From Streptomyces sp. NBC_00576 (GTDB lineage Bacteria; Actinomycetota; Actinomycetes; Streptomycetales; Streptomycetaceae), in NCBI RefSeq assembly GCF_036345175.1, contig NZ_CP107780.1, positions 620,001-684,000 on the forward strand: a stretch of DNA of 64,000 nt, read 5' to 3'. The notes under the pieces are model-generated. The model made no database searches, was not told the origin of the DNA, and saw only the letters and a list, made by a program, of their open reading frames with translations. This document shows positions 34,526 through 42,786 of this stretch, piece by piece (within the stretch, counting starts at the first letter, position 1; each line of letters starts with the position of its first letter). A program made the translations under genes and the position numbers.

Positions 34526-35287
34526 TCAGTTGTTCCAGCTCTCGTCGTACGGGTCGCGCGGGGTCGGTACCGGCTTGGCCTCGGTGATGTCCAGGAACGG
34601 AATGATGCCGCTGTTCACCGGGTCCTTGGTCCGCCGGTCGGTGTAGGTGCCGGTGAGTTCGAGCCAGGTGTCCGGTTGGAGCACCGGGGGGATCCGGCCG
34701 GTCAGACCGACCTTGACCGGCTGGGCGTCCGCCGCACAGCAGTTGAGGGCCATCCGGACGAGGTACGGGGTGCCCTTGCCGTCGAGCGCGACGAACCCGG
34801 TGATCGTGATCCGCCGGTTGCCCAGCGAACGTCCGTGGTCGTAGGCCGCCCGGCCCGCGTAGTCGACCAGGCTGAGGCGTACGGGGTCACCGGAGGGCAG
34901 GGGCGCGTAGGCCAACGGCGCCTGGAGGGCCGTACCCGTGCGCAGGGCGCTGTAGGAGCCCAGGGCGGGCGGGGCCACCAGGATCAGCGCGAACAGGGGC
35001 AGGACCAGGAGCCAGGAGACGCGCGGTTCACGGTGGACGTGGACCTCCCCGTTGTCAACGTGGACCTCCTCGTCGTGGGCGTGAACTTCGTTGTCGGGGC
35101 CCGTCTTCGAGAGTTTCCGCTCGTACCAGACCGTCGCCAGCGCGGCCACGATCAGCACCGCGCCGGCGCCGATGACCATCGGCTGGAGCCCTGCCTTGAC
35201 GTAGCGCAGGTAGAGGTCGGTGGAGCCGGCGTGCACCATCGCTCCGCCGACCAGGAACAGAACGACCGCCTGTGCCTGCCGGTTCAC
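34526..35287 (-). CDS. TIGR03943-family membrane protein
   Basis: 253 residues. Two N-terminal helices (about 6-50) are followed by a His/Asp/Glu-rich cytosolic segment (EVHAHDEEVHVDNGEVHVHRE), another helix, and a folded outside domain with TGFVALDGKGTPYLVRMALNCCAADAQPVKVGLTG. This fits the TIGR03943/DUF1980 (YcgQ-like) proteins that accompany a DUF318 permease. The His-rich loop suggests a divalent metal. Start GTG 35287 with GGAGG upstream. The permease normally lies directly upstream; here about 315 bases intervene. Confidence 0.88.
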   Translation of the reverse strand: MNRQAQAVVLFLVGGAMVHAGSTDLYLRYVKAGLQPMVIGAGAVLIVAALATVWYERKLSKTGPDNEVHAHDEEVHVDNGEVHVHREPRVSWLLVLPLFALILVAPPALGSYSALRTGTALQAPLAYAPLPSGDPVRLSLVDYAGRAAYDHGRSLGNRRITITGFVALDGKGTPYLVRMALNCCAADAQPVKVGLTGRIPPVLQPDTWLELTGTYTDRRTKDPVNSGIIPFLDITEAKPVPTPRDPYDESWNN

Positions 35288-35397
35288 CTGAGGCCTCCGA
35301 GGATGCCCCGGCCTTCAGGACGGTGAGGAACCGGACTCCTGCGGAGCAGGGCAGGGAACGGGGTTTCGCCTCCATGGCGAAAGACTGCCCACGCGGG

Positions 35398-35605
35398 CGG
35401 GTAGACTAGTCGCCGTGCGTTACGAGAACCAAGCGCGCACGTCGTGCTGATCGAGAACCAAGACAGCACATGCACCTCCAAGCTTTGCGGTACAAACCGG
35501 GCTGGTTTCAACCCGACTGGTGTTGATCGTGGAAGACCTGTTGGGTCGCTGACCCGCAGGCGGCGTGAGCCAGGAATCCCCTGCTTCTGCTGGGGGAGGA
35601 TTCAA
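35398..35605 (+). mobile_element. Orphan right end of an IS200/IS605-type element (possible omega-RNA scaffold)
   Basis: The stretch ending GAGCCAGGAATCCCCTGC, TTCT, GCTGGGGGAGGATTCAA has the subterminal hairpin and closing sequence I associate with right ends of Streptomyces IS200/IS605 (tnpB) elements. In these, the end also encodes the omega-RNA scaffold and flanking DNA becomes the guide. Upstream, CGGTACAAACCGGGCTGG and GGGTCGCTGACCCGCAGG form further small stems. There is no tnpA or tnpB frame and no certain left end; 35398 is only the start of the stretch that looks foreign. The element's last bases supply the TGA of the permease gene. Confidence 0.55.
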
Positions 35606-36648
35606 AGGAGCACCGCCCCGACGAGAACCGCCGACGCCACCGCCATGACGAAGGTGGCCGGCGCGAAGCGGAGGGCGAACCCGCGGCCGAAGGTGGCCGT
35701 CTGCATGGCGAAGAGTTTCAGGTCGATCATCGGGCCGACCACGAGGAACGCCAGCCTGGCCGTGAGCGAGAACTGGGTCAGGGACGCGGCGACGAACGCG
35801 TCCGCCTCCGAGCAGATCGACAGCAGCACCGCGAGGACGGCGAGCGCGAGGACCGCCACCACCGGGTTGTCCGCCGCGAGGCTCAGCCAGCTCGCCGGCA
35901 CCACGGCCTTCAGAGTGGCGGCGGCCATCGCGCCGACGACCAGGAAGCCGCCCGCGTGCATGACATCGTGCCGTACGGAGCTCCAGAACGCGGCGCCCTT
36001 GCCGAGGCCCTCGTCCGAGGGGTGGGCCGGCGGGCGCAGCCAGTCGGTGCGGCCGAGCCGCTGCCAGAGCCAGCCCATCGCGCACGCCACCAGCAGGCTC
36101 GCCACGAACCGGGCGACGACCATCTCCGGCTTGCCGGGGAACGCGATGGCGGTCGCGGTGAGCACGATCGGGTTGATCGCCGGGGCGGAGAGCAGGAACG
36201 CCAGCGCCGCGGCCGGGGCGACCCCCCGCCGCACCAGCGCGCCTGCCACCGGTACGGACGCGCACTCGCAGCCGGGGAGGATCGCCCCGGCCATCCCCGC
36301 GACCGGCACCGCGAGGGCGGGCCGGCTGGGCAGGGCGCGGACGAAGAAGGACGGCGGTACGAACACCGCGAGCATCGCCGACAGCAGCACGCCGAGGACG
36401 AGGAAGGGCAGGGCCTGGACGACGACGGCGACGAACACCGTCATCCAGCTCTGCATCACCGGCGCGGACACCGCCCGGCGGATCGGCCCCTGCAGGGCGA
36501 CCACGAGGATCAGCAGCATGGTCAGGACGAGCGGCGAGCTGAACTGCCAGCCCTGCTGCTCGTCCGTCACATTGCCTTTCGCCTCGTCCGGCGGAGCCTC
36601 CGTGTCGCGGTGGCCGGCCCCGGGCGGGGCCGCTTTGGTGATGCTCAC
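35602..36648 (-). CDS. DUF318-type permease
   Basis: 348 residues with eight to ten helices and the family signature ILPGCECASVPVAGALVRRG, repeated weakly in the second half (SICSEADAFVAASLTQF). These YcgR/YraQ-like permeases pair with TIGR03943 proteins and are thought to move an unknown, perhaps metal-containing, solute. The last residues LVGAVLL are followed by a TGA whose bases belong to the IS605-like end, so the natural C-terminus could have been slightly longer. The Ala-rich N-terminus (SITKAAPPGAGHRDTEAPPDEAKG) is cytosolic. Confidence 0.88.
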   Translation of the reverse strand: MSITKAAPPGAGHRDTEAPPDEAKGNVTDEQQGWQFSSPLVLTMLLILVVALQGPIRRAVSAPVMQSWMTVFVAVVVQALPFLVLGVLLSAMLAVFVPPSFFVRALPSRPALAVPVAGMAGAILPGCECASVPVAGALVRRGVAPAAALAFLLSAPAINPIVLTATAIAFPGKPEMVVARFVASLLVACAMGWLWQRLGRTDWLRPPAHPSDEGLGKGAAFWSSVRHDVMHAGGFLVVGAMAAATLKAVVPASWLSLAADNPVVAVLALAVLAVLLSICSEADAFVAASLTQFSLTARLAFLVVGPMIDLKLFAMQTATFGRGFALRFAPATFVMAVASAVLVGAVLL

Positions 36649-36767
36649 GGGCGAGGTACCTCCGGGCGTGGCTGTGCTGCGTGCGTGCGTTCCCTACCAC
36701 TTCAGTACGCCTGGACGGGCGCGGTTGCTCATTTTGCGAGATCGGGTAACGAGCTAGGTTGGCGCGT

Positions 36768-37175
36768 ATGCAGTCCTACACCATTGGTCAGGCCGCCCGT
36801 CTGCTGGGCGTGAGCCCCGACACCGCGAGGCGGTGGGCGGATGCGGGCCGCGTGAAGACCCACCGCGACGAGGGCGGGCGACGCCTGATCGACGGACGGG
36901 ATCTGGCCGCCTTCTCCATCGAGTTGGCCAGCACGGGCGCGGGCACCGGCTCCGGCGAGGAGGAGCCGTCGTACACCTCCGCCCGTAACGCCTTCTCCGG
37001 CATCGTCACGGCCGTGAAACTCGGCGATGTCGCCGCGCAGGTCGAGATCCAGGCGGGCCCGCACCGGCTGGTGTCGCTGCTGACCCGGGAGGCCGTGGAG
37101 GAGTTGGGCCTCGAAGTCGGGGTGGAGGCCACGGCCCGGGTGAAGTCGACGAGCGTGCACATCGACCGGACCTGA
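36768..37175 (+). CDS. MerR-type HTH plus TOBE domain protein, molybdate-responsive
   Basis: 135 residues. Residues 1-48 form an excisionase/MerR-like winged helix (YTIGQAARLLGVSPDTARRWADAGRVKTHRDEGGRRLIDGRDL). Residues 70-134 form a single TOBE/Mop domain (SARNAFSGIVTAVKLGDVAAQVEIQAGPHRLVSLLTREAVEELGLEVG). The family is annotated as molybdopterin-binding; it probably senses molybdate or tungstate and controls uptake or cofactor genes, though none lies beside it. It diverges from the permease across 119 bases. Confidence 0.9.
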   Translation: MQSYTIGQAARLLGVSPDTARRWADAGRVKTHRDEGGRRLIDGRDLAAFSIELASTGAGTGSGEEEPSYTSARNAFSGIVTAVKLGDVAAQVEIQAGPHRLVSLLTREAVEELGLEVGVEATARVKSTSVHIDRT

Positions 37176-37243
37176 TTCGGGCCGGGCACTGGGCCGGAAT
37201 TAATCGGTGGCCGTCTCCGCGAGGGTCTGGCTACGGTCTCGGC

Positions 37244-38362
37244 ATGGTGGAGACCTCCGGCACGTGCACCGACCAGTTCGCCCCCGTACGCGAGGCGTTG
37301 ACGGCCTCGCTCAACGACAAGGACGTGGGCGCGTCCGTGGCGGTGTTCCTCGACGGCGAGCCGGTGGTCGACCTGTGGGGCGGCCACACCGATGAGGCGC
37401 GTACCGCCGCGTGGGAGCGCGACACGCTCACCAACACGTGGTCCACGACGAAGACGATGACGGCGCTGTGCGCCCTGGTCCTCGCCGACCGGGGGGAACT
37501 CGACCTGGACGCGCCGGTCGCCCGCTACTGGCCCGAGTTCGCCGCGGGTGGCAAGGACGACGTCCGGGTGCGGCACCTGCTGGGTCACACGGCGGGGCTG
37601 CCCACCTGGGACGAGCCGATGACGGTCGAGGACCTCTACGACTGGCCGACCGCCACCGCCCGGCTCGCCGCCCAGACCCCGGCCTGGAAGCCCGGCGCCG
37701 AGGGCGGCTACCACGCCGTGACCTTCGGCCACCTCGTCGGCGAGGTGATCCGCCGGGTCACCGGCCGCACCCCGGGTGTCTTCTTCGCCGAGGAGATCGC
37801 AGGGCCGCTGGACGCCGACTTCCACATCGGGCTGCCCGCCGAGCACGACCATCGCGTCGCGCCTGTGATCGCTCCACCCGAGCGAGTGCTCGATCCGAAC
37901 GCCGAGCTTCCGCGTGACCGCGCCGGCAACCCCGACATCCCGTCCTCGACGGCCAACACCGAGGCCTGGCGGCGCGCCGAGATCCCCGCCGGGAACGGCC
38001 ACGGCAACGCCCGCTCGGTCGCCGCCGTCCAGTCGGTACTGTCCTGCGGCGGCACCGCACGAGGCGTACGGCTGCTGTCGGAGGCGGGCTGTGAACGCGC
38101 CCTGGAGGAGCAGTTCGCCGGGACGGACTCGGTGCTGGGCGTGCCCATGCGCTGGGGCATGGGGTACGGCCTGAACAGCGGCGGGCTCCTCAACCCCCGC
38201 ACGTGTTTCTGGGGTGGCTGGGGCGGTTCGATGGTCCTGGTCGACATGGACGCGCGCCTGACGGTGGCGTACGTCATGAACCGCATGCTCGACGCGGGCG
38301 CCCTCGGCGACGACCGGGCCTTCCTGATCCTCGCGGCCGCCTACGAAGGGCTGTCCGGGTGA
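37244..38362 (+). CDS. Beta-lactamase-fold serine hydrolase (esterase family VIII type)
   Basis: 372 residues. The nucleophile motif STTK at 67-70 (TWSTTKTMTAL) is the SxxK of class C beta-lactamase-like hydrolases; GYHAVTFG near 160 supplies the second catalytic Tyr. HLLGHTAGLPTW and the Gly-rich GWGGSMVLVD near 325 complete the site. There is no signal peptide, so a cytosolic esterase or peptidase is more likely than a lactamase. It is followed after 13 bases by the P-loop kinase gene. Confidence 0.9.
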   Translation: MVETSGTCTDQFAPVREALTASLNDKDVGASVAVFLDGEPVVDLWGGHTDEARTAAWERDTLTNTWSTTKTMTALCALVLADRGELDLDAPVARYWPEFAAGGKDDVRVRHLLGHTAGLPTWDEPMTVEDLYDWPTATARLAAQTPAWKPGAEGGYHAVTFGHLVGEVIRRVTGRTPGVFFAEEIAGPLDADFHIGLPAEHDHRVAPVIAPPERVLDPNAELPRDRAGNPDIPSSTANTEAWRRAEIPAGNGHGNARSVAAVQSVLSCGGTARGVRLLSEAGCERALEEQFAGTDSVLGVPMRWGMGYGLNSGGLLNPRTCFWGGWGGSMVLVDMDARLTVAYVMNRMLDAGALGDDRAFLILAAAYEGLSG

Positions 38363-38375
38363 GAGACTCGGCCGC

Positions 38376-39047
38376 GTGGAACGCCCCCTCTCCTCCCCCG
38401 CACCCACTTTCGACGAACTCCTCGGCCGGGCCCGGGCGCTGGTCCGGGACGACCGGCGTGCCGTGCTCGGTGTCGCCGGGAGTCCCGGCGCGGGCAAGAC
38501 GACGCTCGCCGAGCGGCTCGTCCGGGCGCTGAACGGCGACGGCGCGCCCTGGGTCGCCCATGTGCCGATGGACGGCTTCCATCTCGCCGACGTCGAGTTG
38601 GACCGGCTGGGCCTGCGGGACCGCAAGGGCGCGCCGGAGACCTTCGACGCGGCGGGGTACGCGGCGCTGCTGCGGCGGCTGCGTGAGGACCGTGCGGGGG
38701 CGGGCGCGGGGGAGATCGTCTACGCGCCTGGGTTCGAGCGGGTGCTGGAGCAGCCGATCGCGGGCGCGGTACCGGTGTTTCCGTCGGCGCGGCTTGTCGT
38801 CACCGAGGGCAACTACCTTCTTCTGAGCGACGGTTCGTGGGAGCGGGTGCGGGACCAGCTCGACGAGGTGTGGTTCTGCGCGCTGGACGAGGCCGAGCGG
38901 GTCCGCCGGCTCGTCGCCCGGCACGAGGAGTTCGGCAAGGACCACGACACGGCGCTCGCGTGGGTGCGGGGCACCGACCAGCGCAACGCCGACCTGGTCG
39001 CCGCGACCCGGGACCGGGCGGATCTGGTCGTGGAGAAGCTGACCTGA
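38376..39047 (+). CDS. P-loop nucleoside/sugar kinase (uridine-kinase-like)
   Basis: 223 residues from GTG 38376. Walker A GSPGAGKTT at 35-43, then HVPMDGFHLADVELDRLGLRDRKGAPETFD, the acceptor-binding text of the PRK/uridine kinase/pantothenate kinase group, and VVTEGNYLLLSD. The usual acceptor in small homologues of this type is not established; some phosphorylate fructose or nucleosides. It starts 13 bases after the serine hydrolase and is probably co-transcribed with it. Confidence 0.9.
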   Translation: MERPLSSPAPTFDELLGRARALVRDDRRAVLGVAGSPGAGKTTLAERLVRALNGDGAPWVAHVPMDGFHLADVELDRLGLRDRKGAPETFDAAGYAALLRRLREDRAGAGAGEIVYAPGFERVLEQPIAGAVPVFPSARLVVTEGNYLLLSDGSWERVRDQLDEVWFCALDEAERVRRLVARHEEFGKDHDTALAWVRGTDQRNADLVAATRDRADLVVEKLT

Positions 39048-39125
39048 GCACCGCACAGGACATGCGTGGCCGAGCAGCGCGCGGGTGAGCTGCTCGGCCA
39101 CGTAGTACGTCCGGTGCGGTCCCGC

Positions 39126-40997
39126 TCAGCCTTCCCGGCCGGCGAGCGTCAGCTCCGGTTCGCCGTGGGCGTCGCCCGCCACCTCGCCGATCACAGCCGT
39201 GAACGCCTCGGTGCGCACCTTCAGGCCTTCCGGCGTCGCCTCGAGGACCGGCGCGAACTCGGCGCCGCCGTCACCGTCGCCGTACCGTACGGCGAAGACG
39301 CTCAGCCCCTCCGGTGCGCCGGGGGCCGGGTCGGCCTCCAGTGCCGTGGAGCTGACCAGGTGGCGCCAGCCCTCGTCGGGGTTGCCGTAACCGCGCGGGT
39401 CGGCCGCGAGGGCGAAGGCCGCCTGCTCCTGGGTCGTCTGCGTGCGGGCGTCGAAGTGGTCCGCGCCCTTCGCCCGGGGGTGTGTCAGACGCAGGGGGCC
39501 CGCAGAGGTCACGGCGCCGACTTCCGCGGTCCTGCGGACCCGGTCGCCGTCGTCCGTGGCGTACGGCAGTCCTGCGAGCAGGTACGGGGTGCCGTCGAGG
39601 TGTTCGACGGCAACCGTGACCCACAGGGTCGTGCCGTCCGTGACGTACAGGGACCGGAGGTGGCGCAGGACGTGGTCGCGGCCGACGACCGGCTTGGTGA
39701 CCAGCTTGGCCGCGAGGCCGTCGGTGCGGACGTCGCGGACGCGGACCTCGCCCATCGGGCGGCAGAGGAGGAAGCCGTCCGTCACCGGGCCGAAGCCGTG
39801 CTGGCGGTCGACCGCCGCCGGGAGGTAGTACGTGCCCGCCGCCTCGACCAGCGACGGGGTCATCTTGTCGTCGAAGGCCACCGAGACCGTGCCTGCGCGG
39901 AGTTGGTGACGCTGTGGTTCGGTCGAAGGCGTGCGGCGCCAGGGGGTGGTGTCCTGGATCTGCCAGACCAGCATCCACGCGAAGTGGCCGTCGATGCCGC
40001 CGTCCTGCTTGACCGCGTGGCGGGCCCAGCGGCTGTCGCCCCGGTAGCGGCCGAGGTCGGCGCCGATGCGGTGGCCGAAGTAGCGCAGGCCGAGGACCGA
40101 TTCGAAGGCGGAGTGCTGTTCGCTGTAGCGGGGGCCGCCGTTGTCGTAGCCGCCGTTCGTCAGACGGGCGTCGAGATAGCGGGCCAGCGCCTCGCCGTCC
40201 TCGGCGAAGATCTCCTCGCCGCTGACCCGGTGGGCCTGGGCCAGGAAGGAGAGGGAGATCGGGCCGTAGTTGTTGTCGTAGGCGCCGCCGTGCTCGGGCG
40301 GCAGCGCCGCGCCCCGGTCGCTCACCCGGTGGGCGCGGATCTTGTCGACGTACAACGAGATCGCGCGCGAGCGCACCGACTCGCCGTCTTCCGGGCGGAG
40401 ATGGGACGCCAGCATCAGGCCGCCGACGATGCAGCCGATGGCCTGGTTGCCGGCCTCCTGCGGGTTGAAGAAGGTCGCCTCGGTCAGCCAGCGCCAGTAG
40501 CCGTGCGCCAACTCGACCAGTTCCGCGCGCTGTTCGTCGGCGACGAGTCCCTCCGCCGCGTCCAGGACGTTCACCGCCTGGAGCAGCGCCCACACCGTGC
40601 TCGGCCAGTCGCCGATCGGGTGGGCGCCGGACTCCAGTACGTAACGGGCGTACGGGAGACCGGAGTTGCGGACTCTCAGGTTCGGGTAGCCGGGGTTGTC
40701 CTCGGTGTAGACCCGCTGCCGGAGGTGGAAGGCGAGACTGCGGGCCACCGCCTCGGGCAGGCGCGGGTCCTTGCCGCGCTGCCAGGCGAGGGCCAGGAGC
40801 GAGGTGATCCCGAGAGACGTGTCGCCGATGTCGTCGGTGGCGGCGGGGTGTTCGAGGTTGCCGTCGCGGGTGAGGCGAGTGAGCGCCTCACCCACGACGG
40901 CGGTCAGGAGGGCGTCGTACGCCTCGGGGCTGTCGGGCAGGTCGTGCAGGGGTCCGCGCTGGTGCGTGAGGTGCACGGGAGGGGACGTGAGGTGCAC
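39126..40997 (-). CDS. Large cytosolic protein of the sugar locus, probable glycan lyase/hydrolase fold
   Basis: 623 residues, not recognised by name. The N-terminal 330 residues are helical with conserved aromatics (GYWRWLTEATFFNPQEAGNQAIG; EHGGAYDNNYGPISLSFLAQAH; NGGYDNGGPRYSEQHSAFESVLGLRYFG), consistent with an (alpha/alpha) toroid. The rest is beta-rich (AGTVSVAFDDKMTPSLVEAAGTYYLP) like the beta-sandwich of polysaccharide lyases. There is no signal peptide. It is last in the ABC importer operon, so it probably acts on imported oligosaccharide. GTG 40997 has GAAGGG upstream; a second GTGCACCTC 24 bases in is an alternative. Confidence 0.75.
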   Translation of the reverse strand: MHLTSPPVHLTHQRGPLHDLPDSPEAYDALLTAVVGEALTRLTRDGNLEHPAATDDIGDTSLGITSLLALAWQRGKDPRLPEAVARSLAFHLRQRVYTEDNPGYPNLRVRNSGLPYARYVLESGAHPIGDWPSTVWALLQAVNVLDAAEGLVADEQRAELVELAHGYWRWLTEATFFNPQEAGNQAIGCIVGGLMLASHLRPEDGESVRSRAISLYVDKIRAHRVSDRGAALPPEHGGAYDNNYGPISLSFLAQAHRVSGEEIFAEDGEALARYLDARLTNGGYDNGGPRYSEQHSAFESVLGLRYFGHRIGADLGRYRGDSRWARHAVKQDGGIDGHFAWMLVWQIQDTTPWRRTPSTEPQRHQLRAGTVSVAFDDKMTPSLVEAAGTYYLPAAVDRQHGFGPVTDGFLLCRPMGEVRVRDVRTDGLAAKLVTKPVVGRDHVLRHLRSLYVTDGTTLWVTVAVEHLDGTPYLLAGLPYATDDGDRVRRTAEVGAVTSAGPLRLTHPRAKGADHFDARTQTTQEQAAFALAADPRGYGNPDEGWRHLVSSTALEADPAPGAPEGLSVFAVRYGDGDGGAEFAPVLEATPEGLKVRTEAFTAVIGEVAGDAHGEPELTLAGREG

Positions 40998-41001
40998 GGG
41001 A

Positions 41002-41055
41002 TCAGCCCTTCATGCCTGGGGTGGCCATGGTGTGGTTCGTCGGAGTCATCGTCAT
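41002..41055 (-). CDS. Possible 17-residue leader or coupling ORF
   Basis: MTMTPTNHTMATPGMKG lies between the two large proteins of the sugar locus, starting six bases after one stop and ending four bases before the next start. Its last codons contain AAGGG that would also serve as ribosome site for the 623-residue protein. It could keep ribosomes moving across the gap; whether it is translated is unknown. Confidence 0.25.
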   Translation of the reverse strand: MTMTPTNHTMATPGMKG

Positions 41056-41060
41056 CGGAG

Positions 41061-42779
41061 TCACACGACAGGTGCGGGCCGGCGGGCTCGCAGCGCGACA
41101 GTCAGTGTGTTCGGGCCGTGTCCACCGAGGTACACGCGGTTCCCGGTCGTCGCGTCGGTGCCGCCCACCACGGTGTGGTCCTGGCCCGGGTCGTAGCGCA
41201 GTACGTCGCTCCGGTCCGGTCCGGCGAGCGGTTCGCCCGTCTCGACGGCGGCCTCGACCCGGATCTCGTCGCCACCGGCCCGATAGGTCAACGGCCCGTC
41301 CGTCAGGCACCAGCGTCCGTCGCCGATCGGTACGGCGCCCTGCGGCTCGCCGCCCGGCCGGAAGGTCAGTTCGAGGGCCCAGGGCACCGGTGGGCCGCTG
41401 ATGTCGATCCGCAGGTCGGCCCCGTCCTCCCGCAGGTCGACCTCGACTCGGGTCGTGTGGGAGACCTCGTCCTGAGGGCGGTCGGGGAAGGCCATCGCCG
41501 CGGAGAAGCGGCCCTCGTCCACCAGGCGGTAGGCGCCGTCGTCGCGCCTTCGGTCCTTCGGGAGCGGCTGGTAGTAGGCGGTCGTGAGGGTTTGGGTGAG
41601 CCGGTATCGGTTGTCGGCGAGCTGTTCCATGTCGGCGGCGCGGAACGGGCCCAGGTCGAAGAACACCCGCGAGAGGCGGACCGCGTCGAGGACGGCGGCA
41701 CCGGCGAACATGCGCAGGAAGGTGGGGTTGCAGGCGAGGCCCGAGCGGATGCGCCGGTGCTCGGGCACGTCGGAGCCGCCGTACACCACCGTGTGCGCGG
41801 TGGCCGAGGCGTGTGCGGCGAGGCGTGCGGTGGGGAGGTACCGGTCGCGCGGGAGCTTCTCCGCGTCCGGGGCCGGCAGGGCGCGGCACAGGTCCGGGGT
41901 GAGGAGGGTCTCGGCGAGCAGGTCGGGGTCGTCGATGCCGTCGGCGGCCGCCAGCCGCGCCACCCGGGCGAAGTCGCCCCGGCCGGTGCGGATCGCGAGC
42001 AGCCGGTAGTGCGGCAGGTAGGGCCACAGCGGGAACGAAAGCTTCTGGTCCTGGCGGCGCGAGTGGACGGTCTCCACCGTGCCGTCCGGCCTGATCAGGT
42101 CCAGGGTCGTGGCGAGGTTGCGTTCGACGGCGTCCAGCAGGTCGGTACGCCCGAGCACCTCGGCCAGCAACAGCAGCGACGGGTTGGTCACGAGGGACGC
42201 GTAGACGGCACTGCGTTCCGAGTACAGGCCCTCCGCGTCGATGTCGACGCCCTCGGAGAGCCACTCCTCGGCACGGTCGAGCAGCCGGTCGTCAGGGAAC
42301 GACCGGTGCAGCCGGGCCAGCGCCGCGCACAGCTCCCAGCGGTGGTTCGGGGTGTGCACCCCACCCGTCAGGAGACTGCCGGAGGCGGCGCCGGCGATCT
42401 CGGCGAGCGCGGCCGTGACGTCGCGCAGTTCCGGCCCCGCGCCGGCGGCGAGGACGTGCGCGTCGCACACGTCGTTGACGGTGAACGCGGAGTCCGGCGG
42501 TGACTGCACGTTGTCGCCGCCGGCGAAGAGGCCGGTGGTGGTCTGCGCGGCCCGCAGGGCGCCGAGGTGGGTCATCGCGGCGGCGACGGCCTGCCCGCTG
42601 CCGTGCAGTGCCGAGTCCGGGGAACGGTATGCCGCGACCAGAGTCCTCACCCGGCGTGCCAGAGCGCGGTGGGCCACACCGGCGGGTTCCTCGTCGGGGC
42701 AGGCCGCCAGCGGGGCGGCCTGCCGGTCGGCGGCGCGGGCCGCCGCGCGGACGAACTCGTGGTCGAGCGCGGTGGGCAC
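41061..42779 (-). CDS. Second large cytosolic protein of the sugar locus, heparinase-like layout
   Basis: 572 residues, not recognised by name. About 1-330 are helical with GGVHTPNHRWELCAALARLH, DAEGLYSERSAVYASLVTNPSLLLLAE and TLDLIRPDGTVETVHSRRQDQ, text reminiscent of heparinase II/III-like toroids with His, Tyr and Arg in the cleft. The remainder is beta-rich (TTRVEVDLREDGADLRIDISG). There is no signal peptide. It starts seven bases after the second permease stop, so it is in the importer operon. It shares its layout, not obvious sequence, with the 623-residue neighbour. Confidence 0.75.
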   Translation of the reverse strand: MPTALDHEFVRAAARAADRQAAPLAACPDEEPAGVAHRALARRVRTLVAAYRSPDSALHGSGQAVAAAMTHLGALRAAQTTTGLFAGGDNVQSPPDSAFTVNDVCDAHVLAAGAGPELRDVTAALAEIAGAASGSLLTGGVHTPNHRWELCAALARLHRSFPDDRLLDRAEEWLSEGVDIDAEGLYSERSAVYASLVTNPSLLLLAEVLGRTDLLDAVERNLATTLDLIRPDGTVETVHSRRQDQKLSFPLWPYLPHYRLLAIRTGRGDFARVARLAAADGIDDPDLLAETLLTPDLCRALPAPDAEKLPRDRYLPTARLAAHASATAHTVVYGGSDVPEHRRIRSGLACNPTFLRMFAGAAVLDAVRLSRVFFDLGPFRAADMEQLADNRYRLTQTLTTAYYQPLPKDRRRDDGAYRLVDEGRFSAAMAFPDRPQDEVSHTTRVEVDLREDGADLRIDISGPPVPWALELTFRPGGEPQGAVPIGDGRWCLTDGPLTYRAGGDEIRVEAAVETGEPLAGPDRSDVLRYDPGQDHTVVGGTDATTGNRVYLGGHGPNTLTVALRARRPAPVV

Positions 42780-42786
42780 GGTCAGG

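Noticed and set aside
35398..35605. Cobalamin or other riboswitch in the gap between TIGR03943 and the permease
   Set aside because: No B12-box or known aptamer core was seen, and the orientation and closing GGATTCAA fit an IS605-type end better.
39066..42503. An 1145-codon open frame on the plus strand
   Set aside because: It lies antisense to the two large sugar-locus proteins, has no ribosome site, and its composition (Arg, Val, Gly-rich without a fold) is that of a mirror frame in high-GC DNA.
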